In this document: positions 22,410-34,699 of the stretch, in pieces
Layout: every line of letters starts with the position of its first letter
Position numbering within the stretch: the first letter of the stretch is position 1
Assembly: GCA_948474755.1 (NCBI GenBank)
Contig: CAOLHI010002157.1
Location: forward strand, 248,001-312,000
From: Ctenosaura bakeri
Taxonomy: Eukaryota > Chordata > Lepidosauria > Squamata > Iguanidae
Direction: 5' to 3'
Length of the DNA stretch: 64,000 nucleotides
Notes under the pieces: generated by a model
Database searches by the model: none
Seen by the model: only the letters and a program-made list of their open reading frames with translations
Told to the model about the DNA's origin: nothing
Program-made: the position numbers and the translations under genes

Positions 22410-23322
22410 TAGGAGCCAAATGTTCTTGCAGAATCCTTTCCTAATCTTTGTGTTCAGTGTGTGAAGATTGAAAAGGCAGCCAGATACCACCCACATTCCT
22501 TCCACACTTTTTTCCTAGTTACGTTGTGACCAATGTCTGCATAGGGCCAAAATGACATGTTAAATCAGTATTCAGAATGCCTGGACTACTATAATTCACG
22601 TTCAGTGGAATAAACCCCATGACATCTCTATATGTACTTTGGGAGGCATTGAGGAAGGAGATATCCAGTACCTCCTTGGTCAGTGCCCCTTGCGTGGTTG
22701 CGCAACAACAGCCAGGGCATGCCAAGGTCCAGATTTGTCTTTCCAGCAACTGACAAGTTACACCCAGACATGTGTGGCTGTCCTCATGCACCTAAGAGAA
22801 TAGAAGCAGTTTTCTACTGGGGGTTAAGACAGATCTTTCTTCCAGCACATAAGAGCAACCAAATCATGCTCAGACACACCCCTTCAGCCTAGCAGTGCAG
22901 TGACTAACAGTGCAGTGACCCAGCTGCTGTTGTACAACCAGGAAAGATGAGGGGACAAAGGAGGAGCTTCCACTCACACCATAGGTAGAATGGAGGAGAC
23001 CTATGCTCTGTCGACCTGGTTAATAGGCCTTCACAAAAGAAAGTTATATAGCATGGAAAAGAAAAACAAACCAACAACAACAAAAGGGGTGAACAGAAAA
23101 ATATCTCCCACTTCTCTGTTCATCCTTCTATATATCCAAGGCTCAGAAATGTTTCAGAGAAGAACAAATGTAAAACAGGTTCTTCAGAGAATAGATGTAG
23201 GGTGCCATTTAAAATGGCATGTTTGGTGTGGATGATTTAGACAAAATTAAATTTCTTAAAGGGTTTCAGGACAACAGCACTGTTTGGAGATGGGAGAAGA
23301 GAAAATGGTATGGTATCTCGAC
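22410..23322. other. Unique sequence
   Basis: No gene or named repeat. Frames at 22519-22892 overlap on both strands without recognisable content. Confidence 0.4.
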
Positions 23323-23325
23323 TAT

Positions 23326-23734
23326 AGCCTTTTCCGCAGGATAGTATCCTCCTGGCATGGGGTCACAAGAGAAGCGGGACTGTGATAACACTTCCACATG
23401 ATATTGTCGCAGTCCTGCCTTTCTCATGTCGCCAGCAAGTGTGATTGTGGGGTATATCATTGACAGAAAAACTCCATCCAGATCACATGAGGCTTCTGTA
23501 GCAGGCGGCCATGCAGAAGGGCTGGAAGTACAATCACGTGCTTCCTTCACCACTGCAGCACAGGAAGAAGGCCAGCTGCAATGCATAAGGAAGGGGAATG
23601 CCCCTTGCACTACCTTCTGCAGACAGCAGGTTGGGTGCAGAGAGGAGCTCTGGGGACATGGTCCCATCCTGGCAGAGGCACTGCTGAGATTGCGACAGGA
23701 TGATACATGAGAGTATCATCCTGAGGAAAGGGCC
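23326..23734 (+). mobile_element. Short DNA transposon related to family H
   Basis: Ends AGCCTTTTCCGCAGGATAGT and GTATCATCCTGAGGAAAGGGCC make inverted repeats with TAT on both sides (23323-23325, 23735-23737). The interior differs from both H and H2 but keeps the palindromic, GC-richer texture. The 133-codon minus frame (23266-23667) starts outside and runs through it; it is not a gene. Confidence 0.75.
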
Positions 23735-23739
23735 TATGT

Positions 23740-24915
23740 TTTACTCACCTGCTTCACTTTATACCATTCTGGCTGTTTTGCCTCATTTGCCAAATCTATC
23801 ATTTTGCTGTTCAATGACTTCATTTATTCCAAAACACATACCATGGTAATGCCTTCATTAGGTCAGTCAAAAGACCCCAAATATGGTACGCTAGCTTTTG
23901 AAGCTTACTGTTGTTGGTTTTTCATTGGGCAAATTTGTTAAAAATCCTACAGGAGAAGCAAATATATTTTGCATCTTTTGGTTCACCCTGTAAAGGTACG
24001 GCTGCAATGTCTATTTTGGATTTTGTTATTATTTTGCTTCATGACCAACATGGCTGTCCCTGATTTAAAAAAAAAACATTCCAGATTGAACTCATAGCTC
24101 ACGACTTCTTGGTTTCTTGCTATGTGTCAATCAGAAAACTTCCCAGCCCTAATCTTGTGTACACTTCACAGCCTTTCCTCCTAACAAAGTATTTTTTTAA
24201 CCAACATTTCTCAAATTTCTAGCTGCTACATTTCAACCCCAGTAATAATGTAACAGTACAACAAATATTCTTGGCTAAAAAGAAAAAATCTTATTTGTTA
24301 AGATAATATTGACTTTTCGCAAAAGGTACCTTTATGTAACATCTTGATATATGTTTATATGTGTTTCCTTTCCATAAAAATCATCAAACATTTTTTTAAA
24401 AAATAATGGCACAGAATTTTGAAAATAAACAATAAAATTATATTAAAACAAAAAAAGAATATTAAAACCACAATAAGAAATTATTTTTATTATATTAGTT
24501 ATGCTAATTAAGCAAAGTAATTATTATTCAAGCAATGGATTAATATCCCAATACCTGTGAACATTTGTAAGAAGCTGTTTTCTGTTACTAACTGGTGTCT
24601 TCCTGGTATGTCTGCTGCTCATGGAAAAAGGAACTGGAGAGCAGAAGAGAAGCACCCTCTAGCCTCTACGTTTTAGGGGAAGGGAAGATACTTGAAGACT
24701 TCTTCCCAGGAATAAGGTCAAAGCAATGAAAAAACAAACCTGGCCCAATTCTTCGGCTGCAGAAAGAGCAGCCAAAGTTTGCCTCTTCTTTTGCTCCACC
24801 CTGGAGAAAAGACTTGCACCCTGTCAAGGTTGTTGCCAGGCAGGCAAAGATTTCCTATGAGTGGACGGCAGAAGGAAGAGGCGGTGTGGCCAGACAGCCA
24901 GGTGCAAGGCCAACA
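23740..24915. other. Unique AT-rich sequence
   Basis: Nothing recognised. The stretch 24360-24500 is notably A-rich. Confidence 0.4.
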
Positions 24916-24919
24916 GGAT

Positions 24920-25168
24920 TGTTATGGCTATGTCTTATGTACTAGAGAAGGCCACACGCCAGAGCACTGATTGGGCCATCCCACTTGTTCGAGGGTGACA
25001 AGGTAGCATAAAAATGCTGCTTGATTTTTCTCCGTTATCTTCTGTTTTTCCTCTTTGTCTAATTGCTGGAAAGCAAGCATGTTTTTGCTAAGCCTTATCT
25101 TAGAGTGCGGCAATAAATCAGTACTCTAGGCCTAACTAATGAGCCTCTGGAATTTTTTCTGCTACACT
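24920..25168 (+). mobile_element. Possible LTR
   Basis: Begins TGTTATGGC and ends TGCTACA. A TATA-like GCATAAAAATGC lies at about 25007 and AATAAA at 25111-25116, in LTR order, and TGGGACTCACTGG follows two bases later as a possible primer-binding site. No duplication or pol sequence was found. It could be chance. Confidence 0.3.
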
Positions 25169-25645
25169 GGGACTCACTGGTGCAGCAAAGCCTTGCTTCA
25201 CAGATAGCACTCTGCTCACGCTCAGAGGAGCCAAATCCTGCCAACCCTGACACCCTACTACCAGTTGTCTTGGGACTGCAAAATGGAAGGAAGGCACATT
25301 CTGACCTCTGCAAAGAGGAGACCACCCTTGTGTATCTATTGGCCAATGAAGGAGACATTTGCCTTTCACCTCCCTACCAGAAAAAACACTGTGCTGCAGC
25401 TGTGTCTGCAATGGCAGCACCAAGGGGAAGAGTGCTTTAGCTTTCTTCATCAACCACAGGAAACAAACCTACCACTTGTTATTCAGTGCAAGAACAACAG
25501 CAGAGGAAGATCCATTTGGCCGAAACAGGATATAAATGCTGGCTTGTTCCAGACCTGAAAGACAAATCTCTCTCTTCTTCCATTTCCCCCCACCTCTTTC
25601 CTTTCATGTGTTATCTTTTGAGTTTGTATACATATTGTATATATA

Positions 25646-25801
25646 TATTCTTTCAAACAAGTTTTAAAAAATTGTACATATATGTGTGTGTGTATATACA
25701 CACACACATATATATACATATACATACATATGTGTGTGTGTACACACACACGCACATGCACATATATATGTACAATTTTTTAAAACTTGTCTGAAAGAAT
25801 A
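25646..25801. repeat. Large palindrome with TG/CA repeat core
   Basis: Arms of about 41 bp (25646-25686 and 25760-25801) share TATTCTTTCA-AC-AAGTTTTAAAAAATTGTACATATATG in reverse complement, with alternating TG/CA and TA runs between them. Likely a palindromic short transposon whose middle expanded as a microsatellite. Frames across it encode only His/Tyr/Val/Cys repeats. Confidence 0.85.
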
Positions 25802-25922
25802 TAACCAACCAACTAATAAAGCAAGTTATCAACCTGACACAGGATCCACATGTGCTAAGGGACATGTTAACTCAGTCTCAGCCTTATGGAATGGACCTGC
25901 TTACAGGGTCACATGAAATTAA

Positions 25923-26250
25923 GGCCATTTCTGCATGGTGTCACTGTCCCACAATGGGGACAATTGCAATCGCAGGAGATACCATTAATGGAAGAAATCC
26001 ATTAATGGCTCACAATCACATAATGCTCCCATCATTAGTGGACATGCAGAATGGGAGGGAGCATGACCTATGTGCTTCCTTCCCAAGTGCAGCATGGGAA
26101 AGAGGCCGGCCACACTGCAGAAGGAAGGACCGTGTCACTCACACTCCCATCCTCAGGCAGTCAGCCAGGTGCAGTGTTGGGGACACACTCCCACCCCGGC
26201 AAACACACCGCCAGGATGACAACAGAAAAGGGTGAGGTGCGGAAATGGCC
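25923..26250 (+). mobile_element. Short DNA transposon related to family H
   Basis: Ends GGCCATTTCTGCATGGTGTC and GGTGCGGAAATGGCC. TAA precedes it; GAA follows, so the duplication has one change. Interior shows CATTAATGG inverted parts and the GTGCTTCCTTCCC phrase shared with 23540. Confidence 0.72.
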
Positions 26251-26254
26251 GAAG

Positions 26255-27500
26255 TCAGAAATGGTATATCACATATTAAGCTGCATCCTTATCACTAATT
26301 ATTGGTAAAATAAAAATAAGTAATGCGAAACATCATTCTAGATGTATAGAAATGCTTTGGGGTCATTTATTTGTCAGACAGAAACAGAGTTCTTTGTGTA
26401 TACTTATAAGTACATGGAATGACTGGCTTCTTCCCGCAAAAATGAAAAAAGAAAAAGTCAGTCATGTGCCCTTACATTGTCAAAATACATGGGGTACTCA
26501 ATAGTGCTTTTGAGTAACTCACTGTAGGTCTACAGGCCAAACATGCCACCCTCAGGCAGAGTGGAGACACATGACTTGTTGCTAACCTATTGACATCTAC
26601 CAGCCTGTCAGTGTTAATATGACCATATCAGGCAGTGTTTTCGACAGAGACCTCCCAGCACATACAGACACACCATGACTAAAACCAGTTTACCTACAGA
26701 CATTCTTCCTTAAAACTTTCTTGAAACAATACTTATCTTTGAATAGAAAAGTATGTAATTAAAACAAATTCACAGCTAAAAACTCAGGTAATAAAACATA
26801 ACAATAGGAACACATACATTTGCACTATAATTGGGATGAAGGAAAAATTCCAAAACTTTCTCCTGAGATGGCTTAGTTGAACATGAGCAGGAAGAAGATG
26901 GAGATAGCACCAAAATATCCAAAGCCGAAGAAAGAAATAAAGAGAGCCTCAAAACTTTGAAGTGGGAAGTCTCTGATACGTTTAAGTATCAGATGTTTTT
27001 CACATTATGCCCTCTGTAAGGGGCATAGTTTTAAAAGTGTAGTAAAAACCTTTACAAACACTAAAGACCTGAACAATGAATATAAGTCTTTTTTAATAAG
27101 GCACTGAATTGACATTGTTTAGATATTTATTTATTGTCTACTTAATTTATGCATAAATTTATCTTTTAGTAGATTGCTAGCCTGCCCTTCAGCTTAGGGT
27201 CCCAGGGCAGGCTACATGCATATCGATAAAACAATGTGAAACCAGCATCAAAAGTTTAGTTCGTATCACCATATCACTATGAAGTGAAACAGCATGCTTT
27301 CATATCACGTAGACCTCAATAAAAAGGTGTGTTCTTGTCCTACTGACAAAGTGCCAGAGCTTGAAAAGGGTTACTAATTTTTTAAATTTCAGTTCCCAGT
27401 CTTCCTTCAGCCTTATTCACCCACAATACACCTTTGGGCTACAGCCCATAACTACACCACCAGAAGCTTTATGCAAAAATGGGTTAAGGAATCCTTATCC
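26255..27500. other. Mostly unique sequence
   Basis: No gene. A dispersed-repeat fragment lies at 27125-27235 (TTTATTGTCTACTTAATTTA then TAGGGTCCCAGGGCAGGC). Confidence 0.4.
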
Positions 27501-27505
27501 AAGAC

Positions 27506-27737
27506 AACCAGCATGGTGTAGCGTTTGAGTGTGGAACTAGGACTTTGGGAGAACAGGGTTCATATTCCCATTCCACTAGGGAAGCCCATTGAGCGTTCTT
27601 GAGCTAGCCACACTGTCTAAGCCTCAGAGGAAGGCAATGGCAATGCCCTGCTGAACAAATCTTGCCAAAGAAATCTCTGTGATAGGATTGCCATAAACTG
27701 GAACTGACTTGAAGACATACAGCAACATGAACAACAA
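27506..27737 (+). mobile_element. Sauria-type SINE
   Basis: Plus-strand copy: CCAGCATGGTGTAGCG head, body with CAGAGGAAGGCAATGGCAA, and tail GGAACTGACTTGAAGACATA ending in AACAACAA. The order confirms the orientation inferred for minus copies. Confidence 0.85.
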
Positions 27738-27739
27738 GC

Positions 27740-29210
27740 CAAGGATCACATTTCTGTTGATGTTGCATGTTTTGCTTCATTCTTTGATGAACTCCCTTAA
27801 GACTGTATTCCTGCTTTGGAAAGTCCTCTGGTGTCAGTCACATGTGTGCCTCAGATTTATCTGTGCTGATCCTGCAGGTGAGTAAGTATGAAGGAAAGAA
27901 CAGGAGTTGAGAGAAAGAAACAAAAGGGATGGAAAGAATATTTGTCATTATTCATTTCCTGGAAGAATAACTGAAACTCAGTTTTCTGAAACTCAGAAAA
28001 CTCACCGTGTAATGAATAATGTAGTGCTGAGATTCTTTGCACTTTTGCTAAGTCCTTCAGGGAAGTCAAACTGCCATGTTTTTGTCGTGGTTTGAATGTT
28101 TTTGGAGTTTTTGTGAGGGGGGTTATGCTTGTCAGCTTTTTTGTTGTTGACTTTTTAAAAACAAATTATGGGGTCTGGGCTGTGGGGGAATGTCTTGGAG
28201 GCCTTCAGGGGCTCTAAATTGACACACTGGGGTGCAAGCAGCCCACAGACCACACTTTCTCCATTTCTGTTTCAGGCTCTTAGAAGGGATCTCCAGGGGA
28301 CAGGAGACAAAGCCATTTGGAAATTGAGCAATGGATGGTAACACTGACATTCAATCATGTACTGCGCTACCATCTACCTTTATTGTACTTGTATTCCAAC
28401 TGCTATTTGACATACATTTCACATTTGGAGACCTGTGATCTTTTGCTTGGAAAGAGACATCATATATGCTGATAATTCTTGATCCTGTTAACTAATCTAT
28501 TTTCTATAATCTACACCATGAATACAAATTGTGTAGCCCTTTAGATGTCACACACCTTGCAACCTCCATAGCCAGCATAACTAATGGTGAGGAATACTGG
28601 AAGTTACCGTTCAGCAACATCTGGAGGGCCACATAAAGTCCCACCCCTATGCTATACTAACTGCACTTTTAGAACTGTCTAGATAGGCAGACCCTCATAA
28701 AATGCTTTTCAGTGGTCTCACCAGAATGTCACCTTCACAGACTATACTCCTTGCCTTATACTAAGTTGCCAACTAACACCAAGAATCCTAACTCTTTTAG
28801 TCCACTTCTTACATCCATTTTTAATTGATATCAATAGACTTAAGCATGTCTAATTTTGAGTTGAGTTATGGTCAAAGTCAAACCCAGCTGCACTGCAGAT
28901 GTTGTGACTTCAGCGACTATGAATGCCATACATTAATTTTGGGTTGACAAGGGGATGGCCAGTTACATATTAACAACTGATTATCACTAGTAGCCATTCA
29001 TTGCTTATTTAAAGGTTTCAGAACAAATGGTCTGTTTAAACTATGAATACTCATAGATCTGAACAGCTGATTACTGCTGAACAGCTTTTAGCGATCGGTG
29101 AAACAATCACACTCTCTGAATCCAGTTTCTTAGATCACCACCATGGATTAGATATGCTCATCAACAACTTAAGGCATGTTCTTTGGATCAGTTAAAGCAG
29201 AATCATAAAT
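27740..29210. other. Mostly unique sequence
   Basis: A family E tract lies at 28545-28640 (AACCTCCATAGCCAGCATAA, CAACATCTGGAGGGCC). No gene recognised. Confidence 0.4.
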
Positions 29211-29211
29211 C

Positions 29212-29303
29212 CCATGAAGCTGCAATCCTATAACTATTTATCTGGGAATAAGCCCCATTAAACTCAGTGGGACTCTAAGTAAACAAGTATAGGATTTGCT
29301 ATG
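29212..29303. repeat. Family F palindromic repeat
   Basis: Contains GCTGCAATCCTATAACTATT, ATTAAACTCAGTGGGACT and GTATAGGATTTGC. It matches the tract at 10185-10275 and parts of 36045-36110. Confidence 0.5.
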
Positions 29304-29502
29304 ACCCTTTAAATAGTTTTTCATTACTATAAATTGGCACAATAATGGTATTCCCAGACTTTCAAGCAAACTTTAGAAAACCATATTTCCTCTTTTCTCT
29401 TGTTAACCAAAAAAAAAAAAAAATCATTCCAAAAATATTTAAATGGCCTGTATGTGATTTGGCTTCAGATGGCCAATGACACTGCATGGCATTTCAACCC
29501 AA

Positions 29503-29537
29503 TACATACATACAGACATACATACATACACACATAC
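29503..29537. repeat. (CATA)n microsatellite
   Basis: Imperfect CATA/CAGA units immediately 5' of a SINE. Confidence 0.75.
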
Positions 29538-29546
29538 CAATATACT

Positions 29547-29741
29547 TAGAGAGAGCCAGCGTGGTATACTGATTTGAGTATTGGACCACAACTAGGGTTG
29601 GAATCCCCACTCAGCCATGGAAACCCCACTGGATGACTTTGATCAAGACACATTCTTTGAACAAATCTTGTGAAGAAAACCCTGTGATTGGTTCCCCTTA
29701 AGGTCACCATGAGTTGGAAATGACTTTAAAGCACACAATAG
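29547..29741 (+). mobile_element. Sauria-type SINE with target duplication
   Basis: GAGAGCCAGCGTGGTATACT head, GTTGGAATCCCCACTCAGCC box-B region, tail GAGTTGGAAATGACTTTAAA. CAATATACT occurs at 29538-29546 and 29742-29750, a 9-bp duplication. Confidence 0.88.
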
Positions 29742-30056
29742 CAATATACTAAAACATTGCAATAAAAATCCTGCTTTTAAACATTTACAAAACGCAACAT
29801 CCAGAACAATACCAGAACAAGACATACCAGAACAAGACTCTGTAAAGATGCTGGGAGAGTATAAATATTCACATTGTATGTCAATGTGATGCACACATTA
29901 TATTTTTATGTTTTTGATGTTGCCACATTGGGAAACTATTTTTACATACATGTTTAATACATTACATAGTGTTTCAATTATTTGTTCTAGGTATTTCAAT
30001 CTGTTATCAATCTTGTTTAGTATGAGTTAATGTGATGCATGACACAAGTTGCATAT

Positions 30057-30330
30057 GTTGTTGTGTGCTTTCAAGCCTTTTTCAACTTACAGCAGCTCTC
30101 TATTACCCTATACTGTATGTATATTTCTTAGTTTACAGGCTCATTCAGTTTTAGTTCTAAGGCCAACCCAACATGGGGTTTTCTTGGCAAGATTTGCTGA
30201 GAGAGAATTTATTTTTGCCTTCCTCTGTGGCTGAGAAAGTTTGACTCATCCAAGGTCACCAAGTGGATTTTCATCGGTGAGCAGGTAATCTTAGTCCAAT
30301 GTTCCAGCCACTACACCACACTAACTCTCT
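30057..30330 (-). mobile_element. Sauria-type SINE
   Basis: Plus strand shows the tail complement TTGTTGTGTGCTTTCAAGCC at left and CACTACACCACACTAACTC (head complement) at right. It is longer than its neighbours, with added or diverged sequence around 30095-30155. Confidence 0.8.
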
Positions 30331-30426
30331 CAAATTGCATTTGTGTGTATGTGCCTTCAAGCTGCCTGTCTAAAGATATCTCCCTGTGTATATGAAACGA
30401 CTGGAAGACCATTGTAAATTAAGGAG

Positions 30427-31086
30427 GTGTAAGGAAGGGTCCGACCTCAGTTTGTTCTTCCATAATCTGAGTTTCTCCATTCTCCTCCTAAGAAAGATCT
30501 AGAAAAGTTTTCTGGCTTTCTAAGCACACTGTTTTTCGCTTTGATTTCTATATTTTGCTTTGACTTTGCTTCAGTGTACTCTGTATGCTTGCCAGCTTAA
30601 AATGTAGACAAAACAAAGTTGTAAGTAATGTCTGCTAACTGGCACCTGCTCTTGCCTCGGGACATCTACTAGATAACAGGTGCTAGGAGGACACCAAAGG
30701 ATAGCCACTTAATTGGTGACCTTGACAGTTGAAAGAAGTTTAGCTCATGCCAGGCCTGTATACAATCACAAAGTTCCCATGAGAGACAACCAAGTCCTCC
30801 CAGACCCAGGGGCATAAGTACCCACTAGAATCTGCTCTCAGGGGAGCTCAGCATGGGCTTACAGCTGGAGTGCTGTGCAGGTGGCTGCACAGAAGGGATC
30901 TCTTTCACTGCTTCATCCCTGGCTCCTGGGCAGCTAATTGGAGGAATCTTGCTAGGTAAAGAAATCTTTATGTTATCTAGGCAGCATAGGCTTAAGTGGG
31001 TTTCATCTGTATGCAGACATTATTTGTGTACTTATGTTGTTTAAATCACTTGCTGTTTAATAACATTTAAGGCTTTACCACTACAA
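30427..31086 (+). mobile_element. Possible LTR
   Basis: Starts TGTAAGGAAGGGTCC and ends CACTACA, followed by TGGTGTCATTTGTTG, which has the form of a primer-binding site. There is no clear polyadenylation signal and no duplication. The frame at 30853-31044 is not recognised. Weak call. Confidence 0.3.
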
Positions 31087-31154
31087 CTGGTGTCATTTGT
31101 TGCCCCTGGATCTCTAAAAAAGACCTTCTTGCCTTTGATGAACTAGCCAATTAC

Positions 31155-31254
31155 CTTTGGCGAGATACCATGAATTTCATAGAGTTTCCCTAGGCAAAGA
31201 ATACTCTGAGATAGTTTTGCCAGTTCCTTCCTGTACGGCACCCTGGTATTCCAA
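31155..31254 (-). mobile_element. 5S-derived SINE fragment
   Basis: On the minus strand it reads GGAATACCAGGGTGCCGTAC (5S 3' end) then GGAAGGAACTGGCAAAACTA, the body seen at 19575-19600. The 5S head is cut short. Confidence 0.7.
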
Positions 31255-31259
31255 ATCCT

Positions 31260-32258
31260 ATATATACACCATTAAATATTCTTCTTCTTCTTTTTCAGAG
31301 GAGAAAGATTGTACTAATCAAATTCATATATTGCTCTTACCCCACACTATGTTATAGGGTGATGAAGAAAGTATAAGGAGGATGTTCGAGGAGAGAATCT
31401 TGCAAGTGTTGCACGCTATGTATAGATTACACGGGATTATGGGTGACAGTATTTATTTGTTTCCCATGTTTTTTCCCAGAACTGAAATTTAAGGAGTCTT
31501 GCAGCAATTAAAACAAGTACAAATAAATACAACCTAAACCTGTTGTTAATCCTGAGCAGAATAAAACCTTTGATTAAATGGTATGTGTTGATTTACTATT
31601 AGATAATTGATTTAATGGATCTACTCTAGTTGGGACTAACCAACAGGATTCTGCCTATGTCTACAGATCCATTATCATAATATGTACATTTTCATGTGTC
31701 CTTGTATGTGTGGGTCTCAGAACTTGAACACACTACTGAGAGAACTAACATGCTAGTGTTGCTTTTTAAAACTAGTTCACTGGTGGTGGGTAGCTACCTT
31801 AGATCCTGTGCACGGAAAAAGCTGAGATGTAAATAAGATAAATAAAATGTTAGTAATGTTTTATTAACATGATACTTTTAAAAGCCAGTTTTTAAAACAA
31901 AAATAACTTTAAAACTGTCAAAAAAGCCACCCAAACAATAATTATTAATCTTTTTCTTATCTTTATTTCTACCCCACTTTTCTCCTCAAGAAGACTCAAA
32001 TCGGCTTACAAAGCTTAAAAGAGAACATATTTAAAACTATAGTATACAAAAGTTAAAATATACGTTTTGAAGTACCAAGTGAACGTGACTTGCTATGTAA
32101 AAATGGAATATTTATCACATTAATGGTCAAATACTTGCAAGTAACACTATTGCCTCTCATTACTGAAAAAAGGAATGAATTAAAATAAACAATGTTACTT
32201 TTGATGTAGTATTTTGAAGATCTAGTGTGTTTTCTCCATGTTTCTTCTGCAGCATGTG
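31260..32258. other. Unique sequence
   Basis: No gene. A repeat fragment TCTACTCTAGTTGGGACTAA at 31620-31639 reappears inverted near 49055-49075. A second fragment at 31965-32020 (CCCCACTTTTCTCC) belongs to the family near 6390 and 55515. Confidence 0.4.
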
Positions 32259-32272
32259 CCCATGTCATTTTC
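32259..32272. repeat. Target-site duplication of the L1 (left)
   Basis: CCCATGTCATTTTC, identical to 33181-33194. Confidence 0.92.
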
Positions 32273-33180
32273 TTTTTTTAAATAATTTTATTAAGTTTCA
32301 CTAATAAAAAAACATCATCTCAAATTGTACTTTTACATGTAATGTTTTTGTTCTTCCACTCTGATCTAGTTTTCATTTTCTGGATATCTACTCACATATA
32401 AAAAATTATGCCTCACAATTCTATGTTCATCTTACGTGCTTGATCTTGCATTTCTCTCATCAACTCCTGTTATGTTACAGTTATTCCTCTTTAATTTCAA
32501 CCATAATTCAGACATTTTCACTTGGCAGTTCCCAGCAATTACCCATTACAATTTGCCATGCTGCTTTTATCTGATCATCCGATTTCCCCTTTAATCTTTG
32601 TGAAACAATATCTGCATTTCTATGCTCAATAAATGTCCCCCACCATTGTTCAATTGTGGGTATTTGCTGAGACTTCCACAATTTGGCATATTCAGTTCGA
32701 GCTGTCATTATCATGTACAATATTAATCTCCAGTGCCTCTTAATGTTAGTATTCTCAAGAACATTTGTCATGTTAAACAAATAAAATTCAGGTTTTTTTA
32801 CAAATTGAACCTTCAGTATTTCACATATCTTTTTATGTATTTCATTCCAATATTTCTTTGCCTTGGGACATGACCACCACATATGAAATATTGTTCCCAC
32901 CTCTTTCTGACATTTTCAACACATTCCCGTACCTGTGTTGTAAATCTTTTTTAACTTGTCTGGTGTCATGTACCATCTATGAAACATTTTAAAATAGTTC
33001 TCTTTGAGATTCTGAGCCATTGTAAATTTTTGTGTCCTTTTCCAGCTCTGTTCCCATTCATCTAATTGAATTGAATGCCCAATATTCTGTGCCCACAAAA
33101 TCATTGCAGATTTCACAGTCTCCTCCTGTCTCTCCTGTGTTAACATTTCTAGATATATGTGGGCTAACAGATGTGGTAGA
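32273..33180 (-). mobile_element. 5'-truncated L1 LINE with 14-bp duplication
   Basis: 908 bp on the minus strand, bounded by perfect 14-bp repeats (32259-32272, 33181-33194). The ORF2 C-terminal frame reads WYMTPDKLKK, CQKEVGTIFHMWWSCPK and ends at a stop near 32508. It is broken by one TGA where a Trp of the CWKC block is expected (about 32913). The 3' UTR runs to a short T run at 32273. L1 ORF2 supplies endonuclease and RT; only the extreme C-terminus is here, so the copy is dead on arrival. It is less decayed than the L1 at 19752. Confidence 0.93.
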
Positions 33181-33194
33181 CCCATGTCATTTTC

Positions 33195-34690
33195 CTTCCT
33201 AAGCAAAGAAGAAGATGGCACCCCCTTTCCAAATACAGAAAGTAACTGAACTGGCAGATGAATTTTATTTCATAACTAGTGAGGGCAGCAGCCTAGCTGA
33301 GAAGTTGCAAGGCAGGCCTGTGTGGTCCACAGAAATTGCTCTTCAAACACTTCAATATGGGACTCCACTGCTGTCTGGGGGCAACCACCTCACACCACCA
33401 TAGCAGGTCTTGATCCAACTTCTTGAGTCCTATCTAAATTCAAAAGATGAGAAAAAGTAAGCAGAAGTCAAGGTATTCCAGCTTTTAGACATGATTAATA
33501 TATGAAAGTCTCAAGAAAAAAAACATTTTAAAAGAAGAAAGAAAATATGTAAACATAATGATAAACATAGTAGCAAGTCTATGAAGAGTCTGGAGGAGAC
33601 AGGGTGTAAAAGGTCAAGAACTGGACAAGGAAAAGATTAATATTTGTTCTGTGTCCTTCTGTTGTCTGAATCACCTGGAGCAGGCAGACCTGGACTTTGT
33701 TGCAGGTAAATAATTACAGTTGTATCTGCCATAAATATCCCCTTGAAGGGACTACTGCAAAAAATTGAGATTGTATCTCCAAGCAACTGTCAGCTGGCAA
33801 GAATAAATTTCAAGGGGTTGAAATACTGATGTGCATTTTCTCTCATAGATATCTCTTGGTCTAGACTTTCAGGCTGCATTTTGACAGAACACATAGGATG
33901 GCTGAGAAATTAGCGGCTCAGGACCTAAAAAAAAATTACATAGTGTTGGCACTTGTGGTTTGTGTCTTCTTTACCCATAGACCTGGCAAAACAGGAAGTC
34001 ATCGCTCCAGAGAAGAACAGGAATATTAACAGGACGTATCCTTTTGCATTTAAAACACTGGAGATAATAAATCTTGCACCAAAATGGCAAAAATCTGAAG
34101 AGGTCACTGAGTAATGGCAGACATAATATCAGTGCTTTTCAGTGCTATAATAAATCTGACACTGCTCTTTTAACTTGAGTTGCTTCTGTAGAGGCTGCAG
34201 ATCAAAAGTTTCTCTTTCCTCACTTTCTGTCCCCAAAAGATAAGAAGTGAGTGTGTGTACACAATCACCTGTTTTTCATTTTGCATATTCAGTGGAATTG
34301 GCAACAATAGTCCCTGACTATAAAATTAAATATCTGTCACTTATTTGTATGATCTTTTTCTATTGTTCCATAACTGCCTAGCAATGTGCCTCATCTATAA
34401 CAAATACTGTGGCCTTTGAACTTTTGTCATTCCTTTTGTAAGAGGAATTAGAGTACAATTTATGTGAGGGAGAAGAAAGAAAAAAATACATATAATTAGA
34501 TTTAGGTCACTGTTCTGGATAGAATGGCATAGATATAGGGTGGCTTCACATGTGGTACATGTGGTACCTTTGCTATTCTTATTCTTTTTGTATTTGAGCA
34601 TTGAGGAAGCCATTTTCTATTCAGTGGTCCAGAGATCAGAAATAAATATTGTTACATAAACTGCCCTACCATACACTTGGATTGTACAAT
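33195..34690. other. Unique sequence
   Basis: Nothing recognised. Confidence 0.45.
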
Positions 34691-34699
34691 AAATGCCAA

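Noticed and set aside
23266..23667. 133-codon minus-strand frame
   Set aside because: It runs through the inverted-repeat element at 23326-23734 and has no recognisable domain.
25483..25916. Overlapping frames rich in His, Tyr, Val, Cys
   Set aside because: They translate the TG/CA palindrome.
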